Below are positions 39,598 through 49,911 of a stretch of DNA of 60,532 nucleotides, in pieces (the stretch's first letter is position 1; each line of letters begins with the position of its first letter). Below the pieces are notes generated by a model. It was given only the letters and a program-made list of their open reading frames with translations. It was not told the DNA's origin and did not search any database. This DNA is from Rhodobacter sp. GTDB taxonomy: Bacteria; Pseudomonadota; Alphaproteobacteria; Rhodobacterales; Rhodobacteraceae. The translations under genes were made by a program, and so were the position numbers. The DNA lies in assembly GCA_022824145.1 (NCBI GenBank), contig JAJEAY010000123.1, forward strand, positions 1 through 60,532, in the 5' to 3' direction.

Positions 39598-39928
39598 ATT
39601 CCGGAACATTTACCAAAGTCAATTGCCGAATGTAAGGCTCTTGCGTCGGTGCGCTTTGCGACCAAATCGCCCCGTCGTTTCGTCCGCATACGGCAGTCAG
39701 CTCCGATTGGCACGGTGCGGTGCGGGCGCCGGTGCCGAAACAAACCAGGACTCCCGTGACTTCCCACACTATATCCATCCGCTAGGAAGGAAACTCGACG
39801 CCTCCATCCCGAAATCCCGGGTGACAGAATTCAGTCATCGGCCGGTTCAAATCCGATTCGCGGAATTCCGGTGCCAGCCGAATATGATCCGTGACGTGAC
39901 GAACGAACACTTCTGAGCAAGCTCCTGT
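39598..39928. other. gene-free stretch between tRNA-Leu and nnrD
   Basis: This is about 330 bp. It should hold the tRNA promoter. I see no coding sequence. Confidence 0.4.
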
Positions 39929-41473
39929 CTATTCGGTCAGTTCACGAAGTACGGGAGGCAGCAGATCGGGCAGATCCTCGGCAATCAAACCGGGTCCGAA
40001 ACGAAGAGCGCACTCAACGTGAACATAGGCTGCGGACGCGGCGGCGTCCCGCGTTCCATAGCCACGCGCCAGAAGCCCCGCGATAAATCCGGCCAATACA
40101 TCTCCTGATCCGGCTGTTGCCAGCCACGGTGCCGAGCGTTCGTAACAGGCCAAATTCACTGATGCCCGTCCGTCCGGCGTGGCGATAACGGTTGACGGCC
40201 CCTTAAACAGGAGGACGCAGCCCGCGCGCCCCGCCGCCTCGCGAGCCGCATCGACCTTTGAGTATGCCGGACCGGACGCGGGGTCTTCACACAACCGCGC
40301 CGAAATATCGGGAAACAGGCGGCCGAATTCGCCTGCATGAGGGGTCAGGACACAGAGCGGGTGGAGGTCCGCGAACAAGGAGTCTTCACGGGAAACGAGC
40401 GTGAGCGCATCCGCGTCAAGCACTGTCGCCTTACCGCACTTTAGCGCGGCGGCTACAAGACTCCGTTCGCGCCCGCCGGTGCCGAGACCCGGGCCGAGAC
40501 AAAGCGCGCCAATACGGGAGTCCCGTTCCACGAATTCAGAAAGAGCCGTTCCTGAGTCAATCGACTTCAGCATGACCGCGTTCAGCTGGGCCGCATTCTC
40601 CTGCAAGGCGGATGGAGGGCATCCGACCGTCACTATCCCGGCTCCCATACGGAGTGCGCCGCGCGCGGCAAGGCGCGCGGCGCCGCCTTTGCCCACGCCG
40701 CCGGAAAGAACCAGCAGGTGGCCATGATGATATTTATGCTCTGCGGCAAGTCGGTTCCGGTCGAGATGCGCGGGCCTGGTCACGACATCGATGGAAGCGT
40801 GTGTGTCTTTTCCACCCAACCCGATGTCCACCACCCGTACCTCTCCGCAGCGGCGCGGCCCGTCGCCCAGATAATGGCCAAGCTTTGCACGGTGAAAGGT
40901 TACGGTGAGATCGCTTCCGCAGCTTCCGCCGATCTCGCGCCCGCTGTCTGAACATATGCCCGTGGGGATATCGACCGAAACCACAACCGGGGGCCTCCCG
41001 CCAACGCGTCCCCAAGAGCGGATTTCCGCGAACGCTCTGACAAGATCCTTTCCAAGAGTTCTGACCAGTCCTGTGCCAAAAACCGCGTCGACGACCAGGT
41101 CAGTGCCCGAGTCCTGAAGTTCCAAGCCTGCTTCGGACAGGGGAGCGACAGCACCGCATTCCGTCCAGCGACGATAGTTCGCTGAGGCGTCGGGAGGCAG
41201 CTTTGCTGGATCGCCGTAAGCGTAGACCCTCACCTGCCAGTCCAATCCGTGCAGGAGTCTCGCAACGACATAGCCGTCGCCGCCATTGTTTCCTGGGCCG
41301 CAAATAATGACCGCCGTTCCCGGTGATGCGGCCATAGCCGGCCATCTCAGGAAGACCGTGTCGACTACACCCGCTCCCGCGCTCTCCATGAGCTGCAGCC
41401 CTGTAACCGCACCGCTTTTCATGGCGATGCGTTCGGTTTGGCGCATCTCCGCTGCGCTAAGTAGTTCGATCAT
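39929..41473 (-). CDS. nnr: bifunctional NAD(P)HX epimerase / ADP-dependent dehydratase
   Basis: The product has 514 residues, a fusion of two repair enzymes. Residues 1-215 are the YjeF epimerase domain (MESAGAGVVDTVFL, IICGPGNNGGDGYVVARLL, VDIPTGI). Residues 230-514 are the ribokinase-like dehydratase (GHLLVLSGGVGKGGAARLAARGAL, LTPHAGEFGRLF, GSGDVLAGFIAGLLARGYG). It restores damaged, hydrated NAD(P)H. This fusion order is the usual bacterial form. It is divergent from glnB-glnA, a frequent arrangement in this group. Confidence 0.94.
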   Translation of the reverse strand: MIELLSAAEMRQTERIAMKSGAVTGLQLMESAGAGVVDTVFLRWPAMAASPGTAVIICGPGNNGGDGYVVARLLHGLDWQVRVYAYGDPAKLPPDASANYRRWTECGAVAPLSEAGLELQDSGTDLVVDAVFGTGLVRTLGKDLVRAFAEIRSWGRVGGRPPVVVSVDIPTGICSDSGREIGGSCGSDLTVTFHRAKLGHYLGDGPRRCGEVRVVDIGLGGKDTHASIDVVTRPAHLDRNRLAAEHKYHHGHLLVLSGGVGKGGAARLAARGALRMGAGIVTVGCPPSALQENAAQLNAVMLKSIDSGTALSEFVERDSRIGALCLGPGLGTGGRERSLVAAALKCGKATVLDADALTLVSREDSLFADLHPLCVLTPHAGEFGRLFPDISARLCEDPASGPAYSKVDAAREAAGRAGCVLLFKGPSTVIATPDGRASVNLACYERSAPWLATAGSGDVLAGFIAGLLARGYGTRDAAASAAYVHVECALRFGPGLIAEDLPDLLPPVLRELTE

Positions 41474-41707
41474 GGTCTCTCTTCATCAGCGATTCGGCGA
41501 TTTCAGGGCACGTATCCACAGCGATTGGCACAAACAGCTGCTGCCTCCTGTTTCTCCGGTTCCCGGCCTACATTCATAAGCTGCCAGTATAGCCTGTCAG
41601 CATTGCTCTTCGAAACCGTTGACCGAATCTTCGTATCGTATAATGGCGGAATGCAAGAGATTCCGAACGTCACATCGCCCCAGGCGTCCGGTTTTCATTC
41701 AGCCTAA

Positions 41708-41729
41708 TTTTCGGGCAGCTTGCCCAAAA
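41708..41729. promoter_or_regulatory. inverted repeat upstream of glnB
   Basis: GGGCA (41713-41717) and TGCCC (41721-41725) pair across GCT, extended by TTT/AAA pairs after one mismatch. It lies about 115 bp before glnB in the region shared with the divergent nnr gene. It could be an operator or a hairpin; it does not match the NtrC consensus well. Confidence 0.25.
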
Positions 41730-41811
41730 TTTACGCATCGCCTGCCGAATCCGTCGCTATGTACTATACGTCCAATTCCACCGGATTGCCGCTGTCCACG
41801 GGAAGTGGTGA

Positions 41812-42180
<369 letters not shown>

Positions 42181-42212
42181 GCGCTGGATTCAGGATTCAA
42201 GGAAGAGGAAAT

Positions 42213-43622
42213 ATGAGCAACTCTGACGTAATGAGCATGATCACAGGCGAGGACGCAGCCGAATATGTCGACCTTCGCTTCACTGATCCGCGCGGCAAGC
42301 TTCAGCATGTAACGGTTCTTGCCGATCAGGTCGATGAGGATTTCATCGAAGAAGGTTTCATGTTCGATGGTTCATCCATCGCTGGCTGGAAGTCAATCGA
42401 CCAGTCTGACATGAAGCTGATGCCCGACTCGGCAAGCGCCTATCTGGATCCGTTCTACGCGGAGAAAACGCTTGCCATTCACTGTTCCGTTGTCGAACCC
42501 GACACGGGTGAGCCTTACGAGCGCGACCCGCGCGGCACTGCTGAAAAGGCCGAGGCTTACCTCAATGCATCGGGAATCGGTGACACGGCCTATTTCGGGC
42601 CTGAGGCTGAGTTCTTTCTCTTCGATGATGTCCGGTTCTCGGTTGAGATGAACAAAGTGAGCTACCAGGTCGACGCACTGGATGCATCCTGGAACACCGA
42701 CACCGCATACGAGATGGGCAATACCGGCCACCGCCCCGGAATCAAGGGCGGTTACTTCCCGGTCAATCCGGTCGATGACGGGCAGGATATCCGCTCCGAA
42801 ATGCTGTCCACGATGAAACGGATGGGCATGGCCGTCGACAAGCACCATCACGAAGTGGCCAGCTGCCAGCACGAGCTGGGTCTGATTTTCGCTCCGTTGA
42901 CCGCGCAGGGCGACCACCTTCAGAAGTACAAGTATGTTATCCAGAATGTGGCGCAAGCATACGGAAAGTCAGCGACTTTCATGCCGAAGCCGATCGCCGG
43001 AGACAACGGCACGGGAATGCATGTGAACCAGTCGGTCTGGAAAGACGGAAGACCTATCTTTGCGGGCGACAAATATGCGGACCTCAGCGATGAAGCCCTC
43101 TGGTACATCGGTGGCCTGCTGAAGCACGCAAAGGCTCTGAATGCCTTCACGAACCCTGCGACCAACAGCTACAAGCGTCTGATTCCAGGATTCGAGGCAC
43201 CTGTCCTGCGCGCCTATTCGGCCCGCAACCGATCCGGCTGCGTGCGCATCCCATGGACAGAAAGCCCCAAGGCAAAGCGCGTCGAGGCTCGCTTCCCTGA
43301 CCCAGCCGCGAATCCCTATCTGTGTTTCGCCGCACTGCTGATGGCTGGCCTGGACGGCATCAAGAACAAGATCGATCCGGGACCGGCAATGGACAAGGAT
43401 CTCTATGACCTTCCGCCGGAAGAGCTTGAAGGGATTCCCACGGTCTGCGCATCCCTGCGTGAAGCCTTGGTCGAACTTGAAGCCGACAAAGAGTTCCTGA
43501 CAGCCGGTGATGTCTTCACCGAAGACCAGATCGCGGGCTACATGGATCTCAAGTGGGAAGAGGTCTACGAGTTCGAACACACACCGCATCCGGTGGAGTT
43601 CAAGCTCTATTACAGCTGCTGA
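42213..43622 (+). CDS. glnA: glutamine synthetase, type I
   Basis: The product has 469 residues, the standard dodecameric bacterial enzyme. It makes glutamine from glutamate, ammonium and ATP. Landmarks are [14 protein letters not shown] near residue 55, [17 protein letters not shown], the metal and ATP region [19 protein letters not shown] near 265, and [10 protein letters not shown]. The adenylylation site is in the DLYDLPPEE motif near residue 395, so activity is probably controlled by GlnE under PII. ATG 42213 follows AAGGAAGAGGAAAT. A strong terminator hairpin follows the gene. Confidence 0.97.
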   Translation: MSNSDVMSMITGEDAAEYVDLRFTDPRGKLQHVTVLADQVDEDFIEEGFMFDGSSIAGWKSIDQSDMKLMPDSASAYLDPFYAEKTLAIHCSVVEPDTGEPYERDPRGTAEKAEAYLNASGIGDTAYFGPEAEFFLFDDVRFSVEMNKVSYQVDALDASWNTDTAYEMGNTGHRPGIKGGYFPVNPVDDGQDIRSEMLSTMKRMGMAVDKHHHEVASCQHELGLIFAPLTAQGDHLQKYKYVIQNVAQAYGKSATFMPKPIAGDNGTGMHVNQSVWKDGRPIFAGDKYADLSDEALWYIGGLLKHAKALNAFTNPATNSYKRLIPGFEAPVLRAYSARNRSGCVRIPWTESPKAKRVEARFPDPAANPYLCFAALLMAGLDGIKNKIDPGPAMDKDLYDLPPEELEGIPTVCASLREALVELEADKEFLTAGDVFTEDQIAGYMDLKWEEVYEFEHTPHPVEFKLYYSC

Positions 43623-43643
43623 ATGCTTCTCAAACTTTCGATC

Positions 43644-43663
43644 AGGGGCGCTCAGGCGCCCCT
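43644..43663 (+). terminator. intrinsic terminator after glnA
   Basis: An 8-bp stem, AGGGGCGC / GCGCCCCT, closes a TCAG tetraloop 21 bp after the glnA stop and is followed by ATTCGTTTT. Confidence 0.8.
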
Positions 43664-44480
43664 ATTCGTTTTGGTAGGCAGGATCCTGATCGCGCTGCAC
43701 CGCAGTGACCTCAGAACAAGCGGGAACGGCGACCTAATTCACGACCGCACCCAGACGCAGACTGAGTCAGTTGTTCCGGCGCCCTGCAATAGTGGAATGA
43801 TCAGCAGGCGCTCCAGTTCGACCCAAACCTGACTTTCCATTGCGCCGGGGTGCATGCAACGCTCGTTTCCGCCGAACGGCTGGAACGGTTCGGCACCAAA
43901 ACAGAACCGGCAGTTCGTGCGCCTGATAGTCACTTAGCGTCACCGACGAATCCTAAAAGGGCGATGACGACACTGCCATCTTCCCTGAGGCCCGATTCGC
44001 GCCGGGATGAATCGTCGAAGTGTCGACGGAACGGAACTTGACTTCGACCGCCACCGAACCCGGCTCAGGCAAATCAGTTCGTCGCATGGCTCCCCGGACA
44101 ACCGCTCGGAGGGCTTGGTATGACTGCATTGAGCAAGGTGATGGCCGCTGGTCGCGTCGTAGGTTGATCTCTGTTCGCCCGGGGAGACCAAATCATGATG
44201 GCTGCGTCACGTTGCCAGTTTTTCTGACGACTCGAGGGAATTCGCTCCGAATTTGCCTCGCCTGAGACGTCAATCTGTTTCACCCACATTGGGCAAGGTG
44301 GTCAAATCGACGGCACCGATCACCGCCCGGGAAGACCAAAGCGGAAACATTGACAGTTGCACTGTGCGCAGGAGATGACAACTTGCCGCTCTCATGCCGG
44401 AGTTCTGGTTGGTTGCTATCCCGGCGACCTCCAAAATTCGACACTGGACGCGACCCGTTAAGCTCGGCTACGGTCACCCC
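43664..44480. other. gene-free stretch of about 815 bp
   Basis: Several open frames of 60-80 codons exist on both strands, but none has a good ribosome-binding site or family likeness. I see no RNA gene. It is probably degraded intergenic DNA. Confidence 0.4.
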
Positions 44481-45089
44481 ATGGCTGAACGAAAATTTCT
44501 TGGCGAAGTTTACGGACTCGCGACACCGGACGATACGAGGCAGTTCTACGACAGCTGGGCCGAAAGCTATGACTCGGAGGTTTCCGAAAACGGATATGCC
44601 ACGCCGGCAAGGGTAGCCGAAGCGCTTGCCCGCCACGCAAGCAGCAAGGAAATCGAATTGCTGGATTTCGGGTGCGGAACGGGGCTTTCCGGCCTCGCGC
44701 TTCTGCGTGCGGGGTTCACGAATATTGATGGCGCCGACCTTTCCGCCGACATGCTGAAAGGCGCGGCGGAAAAGCAAGTATATCGCAGGCTCTGGCAAGT
44801 GGATGCCGGATCCCCGGTTCCGAGCAGCTATGCCGCCATTGCCGCGATCGGGGTCATCGGATCAGGCGCGGCGCCTGCTGAAGTGTTCGATGCCATTTTC
44901 GAATCTCTGCGTCCTGGGACCCTGTTCGCATTCAGTTTCAATGACCATACATTGGCCGATCCTGAATACGAAAGCAGGCTGCACGCGAAGACGGCAAACG
45001 GCTCGGGGCGACTTCTGTTTCAGGAATATGGACCGCACCTGCCTGGACTCGATATGAAATCCAATGTCTATGTAATTGAAAAGACGTGA
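44481..45089 (+). CDS. class I SAM-dependent methyltransferase
   Basis: The product has 202 residues from ATG 44481 (MAERKFLGEVYGLATPDDTR). Rossmann motif I is LLDFGCGTGLSGLALL and the acidic loop is IDGADLSADMLKGA. The N-terminal YDSWAESYDSEV is typical of small-molecule methyltransferases of the UbiE/TPR-methylase type. The substrate cannot be told. Its stop overlaps the start of gluQ (GTGA at 45086-45089), so the two are translationally coupled, but the functional link is unclear. Confidence 0.85.
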   Translation: MAERKFLGEVYGLATPDDTRQFYDSWAESYDSEVSENGYATPARVAEALARHASSKEIELLDFGCGTGLSGLALLRAGFTNIDGADLSADMLKGAAEKQVYRRLWQVDAGSPVPSSYAAIAAIGVIGSGAAPAEVFDAIFESLRPGTLFAFSFNDHTLADPEYESRLHAKTANGSGRLLFQEYGPHLPGLDMKSNVYVIEKT

Positions 45090-46075
45090 GCTACTTGACC
45101 CGTTTTGCGCCAAGCCCTACCGGCTTACTGCACCTCGGGCATGCGTTTTCCGCAATGACCGCATATGTCAGGGCCCGCCAACGGGATGGCGTTATGCTGT
45201 TGCGAATCGAAGATATTGACCGAGCAAGGTCGAAGCCTGAATGGGAATCGCGGATCCATGATGACCTGCACTGGCTGGGACTGTCCTGGCCAGATCCGGT
45301 CATGCGGCAATCGACTCGCCGTTCTGCATACCGCGCGGCGCTTGAGCGGTTGGTGGGAATGGGGATCTGCTATCCGTGCCGGTGCACCCGCAGAGATATT
45401 CGCGCCGCGCTATCCGCCCCTCAGGAAGGCGCATCTACGCAAGGCTTCGATGGGCCGATCTATCCCGGCACATGCCGGAAGAGGAAAATGGCGGATGCGG
45501 GCACGAACGACGCAATTCGCATCAATATCTCCTCCGCCTTGGATTGCTTGTCGGAGCGCGGCTCTTCGAAGTTTGCTACGGAGTGCTTGAACGGAGGCAA
45601 GCAATTTACGAGCAACAGGCCGGAATTCGAAACAGGGGCTGCAATTGTGGAGTTTTCCGAAACCGGGCCGCTCTATTCCGGCACCCATGTCCTGACCCGC
45701 AACGAGGCTGAATCACGGATTGGCGACATTGTACTGGCGCGCCGCGATATCGGCACGAGCTATCATCTTTCGGTGGTTGTTGATGACGCGGAACAAGGCA
45801 TTACGGAAGTTGTGCGCGGCGAAGATATTTTTGCGGCGACCTTCATTCACGCGCTGCTGCAGGATCTGCTCGGACTGCCCAGACCGGCGTACTTTCATCA
45901 TGCGCTGATCCGGGACGATTTCGGGAAGCGACTTGCGAAACGAGATGATTCGCGGGCGATCGCCAGGTACCGGGAGGACGGTCTTTCACCGCGTGACGTT
46001 CGCCGAATACTAGGGCTCGCTGAGGAGCGATCGTCGGAGCCTGGTCCATCTCGCGTCGAACCATTGCACCATTGA
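45086..46075 (+). CDS. gluQ: glutamyl-Q tRNA(Asp) synthetase
   Basis: The product has 329 residues from GTG 45086, overlapping the methyltransferase stop. It resembles the catalytic half of GluRS without an anticodon-binding domain. It attaches glutamate to queuosine in tRNA-Asp. The HIGH motif is in LTRFAPSPTGLLHLGHAFSA, the zinc-site region reads CYPCRCTRRDI with Y/C at YPGTC, and the KMSKS-like element is KRLAKRDDSRAI. The N-terminal SYLTRFAPSPTG is typical. Queuosine genes themselves are not in the window. A family length of about 290-300 makes this slightly long. Confidence 0.92.
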   Translation: MSYLTRFAPSPTGLLHLGHAFSAMTAYVRARQRDGVMLLRIEDIDRARSKPEWESRIHDDLHWLGLSWPDPVMRQSTRRSAYRAALERLVGMGICYPCRCTRRDIRAALSAPQEGASTQGFDGPIYPGTCRKRKMADAGTNDAIRINISSALDCLSERGSSKFATECLNGGKQFTSNRPEFETGAAIVEFSETGPLYSGTHVLTRNEAESRIGDIVLARRDIGTSYHLSVVVDDAEQGITEVVRGEDIFAATFIHALLQDLLGLPRPAYFHHALIRDDFGKRLAKRDDSRAIARYREDGLSPRDVRRILGLAEERSSEPGPSRVEPLHH

Positions 46076-46081
46076 TGGCGA

Positions 46082-46441
46082 CTACGCGACCGGGGCCATG
46101 ATTTCGATTTCTTTGCCATCCTTCACTGCGGTATAGAAGCAGCTCTTTCGATTTGTATGGCAGGCCGGTCCAGTCTGGCGGACGACAGCTAGTAGACAGT
46201 CCCGGTCACAGTCGATTCGCAGTTCAACCAGTTCCTGCACATGTCCAGAGGTCTCGCCCTTCACCCAAAACGACTTCCGCGAGCGCGACCAATATGTCAC
46301 CCTGCCCGTCTCTAGGGTACGGGCCACCGCTTCCGCGTTCATCCACGCCAGCATCAGCACCATGCCTGTACCGTCTTCCTGTGCGATCACAGGGAGCAGC
46401 CCGTTGGCATCGAAAACAAGCCTAGAAGGGTGAAAGTCCAT
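46082..46441 (-). CDS. hisI: phosphoribosyl-AMP cyclohydrolase
   Basis: The product has 119 residues and catalyses the third step of histidine synthesis. It contains [37 protein letters not shown] and the metal-binding [20 protein letters not shown], all canonical. It is the stand-alone form without the HisE domain. It is convergent with gluQ, 6 bp apart. ATG 46441 is preceded by CACCGTCCC, a poor ribosome-binding site. The rest of the his pathway is elsewhere. Confidence 0.96.
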   Translation of the reverse strand: MDFHPSRLVFDANGLLPVIAQEDGTGMVLMLAWMNAEAVARTLETGRVTYWSRSRKSFWVKGETSGHVQELVELRIDCDRDCLLAVVRQTGPACHTNRKSCFYTAVKDGKEIEIMAPVA

Positions 46442-47271
46442 GGGACGGTGTCTCGTGCGGTGTTACAAATTTTTTGCGAGGCGTCGCGTGAAGCAGTGCG
46501 AAAGCACATTATCAATTCACACTGGCTTTGATAAGGCAAACGTTTCAATCTGCCTCGATCGTCACTTTGCCGATACCGAATAACAAATTCCCAAAAATGT
46601 GCGGAGGTGCAGCGACAGTCCGGGAGCGGCATCAACTGGACAATTCGGTAATTCTGTCATGCAGTTCGAGTCGGAGTTAACTGGCTGTTCATCCCACCGT
46701 AGCGCAGATGTCCAAAATTCACGCCTGACTATACAGAGGTCGCTGAATTCGGATCAAGGCGCATGACATCGAGAATTCGTGATTGGCGATTGCGCCTGTC
46801 AGCAGGGGTGATTCGCTAGCGCTGATCGCAGAATGCACACTGCAGATGAGGCGGGAAATTGTTTCCAGAATGCTCTGGTTTCGATCGGCGGATATCGTAG
46901 ATTGGGAGTTTCACCATACTAACCACACGGGGAATACATGCCATTGTGCCTAGGCTGCCATGTGAGCGCCTGAAAAGTGTGGGCATTAGAAACGAAGCCC
47001 AGATCAGGATTATTATGCAGTCACTTCACGGACTTGCTGAAAGTTGCGCATTCGTACTGGCAAACCGCGGCACCAGAATCGCGTTCGAAGGGATGCACTT
47101 CATTGAGAACCTTCTACACTCCATAGCGATTGTCGAACCCGGCTGCAATCATTCGGGCGGGGTGCCTGCGTAGACACATTCATTCCCATTAGACAAGATT
47201 TCGGCCACACCTCTCTATCGAACAAACCGGAATGAAGCCCGCATCCCGGCCAGCGTCACATGTGGATTGCA
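46442..47271. other. gene-free stretch of about 830 bp
   Basis: This is the longest empty stretch in the window. One 75-codon frame (46946-47173) lacks a ribosome-binding site and any family likeness, so I leave it out. The base composition is more AT-rich than the flanking genes. I see no tRNA or repeat. Confidence 0.4.
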
Positions 47272-48168
47272 TCAACCATTCTTATGCCCAGCCGGTGCGA
47301 AATACCCAGCAAGAGCTTCCCGATCTGCCCGGACCAACTCCTCCCGTTCGACCACTGTAGTGTGAATCGAGAACGCAACGGCATCTGATTCCGGCAGCCG
47401 GACCAAGCATTGCCGTTCCAGCCGAGCATATTTCGCCGCTGGACCGGATTGCCTGCGCCGCTCGTTCTCGCTGCGTGGCTGGAACAGCGCGGCATCGGAA
47501 TAGAGCAGGCAGTTCGAGCGCATCAAGGGTCTTCCCGGACGGATTCCGTCAAACAGCCGCTGAACACGTGTCGCGACGGATCTGCCGTAATCCCGAACCG
47601 GCTCGTGAATGCCGATGAGCGGCCGGTCCATTTTCTCGGCAAGAAGCCAGCTGGCAGGAAAACACAGTATGGCGCCTGTCATCACATGCTCGGTGTCGGT
47701 CTTCTGCAGCATGCAGAAGTCTTCCTGCACCAGCCTGCCGAGCGTGAGAAGTGGCGCAGAGAAGTCAACCGAAACTTCGGTACCATCGGGCCGAACCACG
47801 TCATCCTTTCTGATACAATAGTCAGGTCTTTCACGCAGGACTGCGATAGCCATGCCCAACAGTTCCCGTGCGGCCTCGAATGCCCGCGGCCTCAAAGCGT
47901 GGACAGCGTCCGGCATCCCGAGGATCAGTCGGTCACGGAGTTCCATTTGCGGCGCAAAAGCGTCATCCACCAGCATCCAGCCGTCGGAAGCGACGGGACC
48001 GGTTCCCGGGAGGCGCGAGCCACCCGACAATGACCAAGGCGGATCCAGGAGACCCGACTGCAGTATCGGGCCGGCCTGAAGCTCAGCACGCCTCAACGGA
48101 TCCGATGAGGCCACAGCGAAGCAGGACTCGCCTTTCCAAATCCGCATTGCCGCACGCCTTTCTCCCAT
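47272..48168 (-). CDS. DUF3445 / heme-dependent oxidative N-demethylase family protein
   Basis: The product has 298 residues from ATG 48168; a start at 48147 (MRIWKGESC) is possible. The body matches DUF3445, the family of the heme-containing subunit of an oxidative N-demethylase acting on dimethylamine-type compounds. Landmarks are LVQEDFCMLQKTDTEHVMTG, ILCFPASWLLAEKMDRPLIGIH, RDYGRSVATRVQRLFDGI and LRSNCLLYSD-like PLMRSNCLLYSDAALF. The genes for the usual flavin and partner subunits are not adjacent. It is divergent from dddP across 220 bp. The substrate is unproven. Confidence 0.8.
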   Translation of the reverse strand: MGERRAAMRIWKGESCFAVASSDPLRRAELQAGPILQSGLLDPPWSLSGGSRLPGTGPVASDGWMLVDDAFAPQMELRDRLILGMPDAVHALRPRAFEAARELLGMAIAVLRERPDYCIRKDDVVRPDGTEVSVDFSAPLLTLGRLVQEDFCMLQKTDTEHVMTGAILCFPASWLLAEKMDRPLIGIHEPVRDYGRSVATRVQRLFDGIRPGRPLMRSNCLLYSDAALFQPRSENERRRQSGPAAKYARLERQCLVRLPESDAVAFSIHTTVVEREELVRADREALAGYFAPAGHKNG

Positions 48169-48388
48169 CAACGCATTCCTGCAGGACTTCGAAGGCTGAA
48201 TTCCTGAATATTCTCAAGTTTCATGTCCATTCAACAGGTTCAGACCGCACTGAAGCGACATTTGAGCGACTCGCGTTGATTCGTTGACATCCAACGCTTT
48301 CGCCGCAACCAGTCCCATATTTTGTCGGAATCTGACCTGAAAGCGCAACTTCCACGACTAGCATCACGGTAGTTTCCGCAGGATTGCC

Positions 48389-49741
48389 ATGATGACCCCC
48401 TACCACAGAGACAGTCGCAAAATCGACCCTTCGCGCGGATCCACATTAGGAGACGGGACGCCGAACGACGGAGACCGAATTGAGATCGGGCCAACGCAGA
48501 TAGCGTTTGAGGAATGGACAGCGGCAGGTCTGGAGCTCCCGAACCTCCCGCGAATGCGCGAGTACCGTCTGCAACGGCTCGTTGACGGACTCCAGGAGCG
48601 GGACTGGGGTGGCCTGATCGTATTCGACCCGCTGAACATCCGATATGCATCGGATTCAACAAACATGCAGCTTTGGAACACACACAATCCGTTCCGGGCG
48701 CTCATGGTCTGCGCTGATGGCTACATGGTTCTGTGGGAATACAAGAACTCCATCTTCCTGTCCAAATTCAATCCGCTGGTGCGCGAGCAGCGATCAGGCG
48801 CCGACTTCTTTTATTTCAGCCGTGGTGAAAAGACCGAAGACGCGGCCAAAACGTGGTCCGGCGAGGTTCTGGATCTCGTGCGGGAACATGGCGGTGGAAA
48901 CAACCGCATTGGCGTCGATAAAATAATGCTGCATGGATCGAAGGCTCTCGAAAGCCTCGGGCTGGAACTGATGGAAGGCGAGGAACTGACGGAAAAAGCG
49001 CGTTCGATAAAGGGACCGGACGAAATCAGGGCGATGCGCTGCGCGAGCCACGCATGTGAATCCTCCGTCAGGGCGATGGAGGATTACGCACGGGAGTTCG
49101 GACCCACGGGAACGGTCTCAGAGGATGAGGTATGGGCTGTACTCCATGCCGAAAACATCAGGCGCGGCGGCGAATGGATCGAGACCCGCCTGCTGGCCAG
49201 CGGGCCCCGCACCAATCCCTGGTTTCAGGAATGCGGCCCCCGAAAACTGCGGAACAACGAGATTCTGGCCTTCGACACCGACTTGGTTGGAGCATATGGA
49301 ATATGCGTAGACATCAGCCGGACATGGTGGATTGGCGACCTGAAGCCGACCAACGCAATGATCTACTCGATGCGGCATGCGCATGAGCACATAATGACCA
49401 ACATCGATCTGCTGCGGCCCGGAATCACGATCCCGGAGATAACCGAACACAGCCACAGGCTCGACGGCAGATTCCAGAAGCAGAAATACGGTTGCATGAT
49501 GCACGGCGTCGGCCTGTGCGATGAATGGCCACATGTTTCCTATCCGGACCATGCGGTCGCCGGAGCGTTTGACTACGAACTCAAGCCAGGAATGGTGCTG
49601 TGCGTCGAAGCGCTTGTCGGGGAGGAAGGCGGTGACTTTTCGATCAAGCTTGAAGACCAGGTCTTGGTGACTGAAGACGGCTACGAAAACCTGACGGCCT
49701 ATCCGTTCGACGCCGAATTGATGGGAGAGAGCCGCTCCTGA
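48389..49741 (+). CDS. dddP: DMSP lyase DddP
   Basis: The product has 450 residues, or 449 from the second ATG at 48392. It is a cytoplasmic M24-fold enzyme that cleaves dimethylsulfoniopropionate to DMS and acrylate. The sequence is DddP-like throughout (TRKIDPSRG-type N-terminus, LNIRYASDSTNMQLWNTHNP, IETRLLASGPRTNPWFQECG). Counted from the second ATG the expected metal ligands fall at D295, D297, D307, H371, E406 and E421, with D377 in LCDEW as the proposed base. Those are the positions I recall for the Ruegeria enzyme, which favours both the identity and the second ATG. No dmdA, acuI or other ddd gene is nearby. Confidence 0.92.
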   Translation: MMTPYHRDSRKIDPSRGSTLGDGTPNDGDRIEIGPTQIAFEEWTAAGLELPNLPRMREYRLQRLVDGLQERDWGGLIVFDPLNIRYASDSTNMQLWNTHNPFRALMVCADGYMVLWEYKNSIFLSKFNPLVREQRSGADFFYFSRGEKTEDAAKTWSGEVLDLVREHGGGNNRIGVDKIMLHGSKALESLGLELMEGEELTEKARSIKGPDEIRAMRCASHACESSVRAMEDYAREFGPTGTVSEDEVWAVLHAENIRRGGEWIETRLLASGPRTNPWFQECGPRKLRNNEILAFDTDLVGAYGICVDISRTWWIGDLKPTNAMIYSMRHAHEHIMTNIDLLRPGITIPEITEHSHRLDGRFQKQKYGCMMHGVGLCDEWPHVSYPDHAVAGAFDYELKPGMVLCVEALVGEEGGDFSIKLEDQVLVTEDGYENLTAYPFDAELMGESRS

Positions 49742-49752
49742 CCGAAGAGGAG

Positions 49753-49773
49753 AACGGAGGGACTCACTCCGTT
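49753..49773 (+). terminator. hairpin after dddP
   Basis: AACGGAG (49753-49759) pairs with CTCCGTT (49767-49773) across a 7-nt loop, 11 bp after the dddP stop. A second, weaker stem CGACCC/GGGTCG lies at 49797-49815. Neither has a T-run. They may stop transcription in the spacer to the convergent purB. Confidence 0.45.
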
Positions 49774-49911
49774 CACGACCTGTCTGCAGGCCATCGCGAC
49801 CCTCTGACGGGGTCGTTCCGAACCGCGAACCCGCCGAACGGTGGCTGCGCGGGCGGTTCCATAAGGTTGGAAGCGCACCCCGCAGTTAAGAACGCGCGTT
49901 CAAAAAGTCCC

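Noticed and set aside
41525-41545. Sigma-54-like TGGCAC ... CTGC upstream of glnB
   Set aside because: The distance between the GG and GC elements is one base too long for a sigma-54 promoter.
46946-47173. 75-codon open frame in the empty spacer downstream of the hisI-HODM region
   Set aside because: No ribosome-binding site, no recognisable domain and no conserved neighbours. It is within the range expected by chance.
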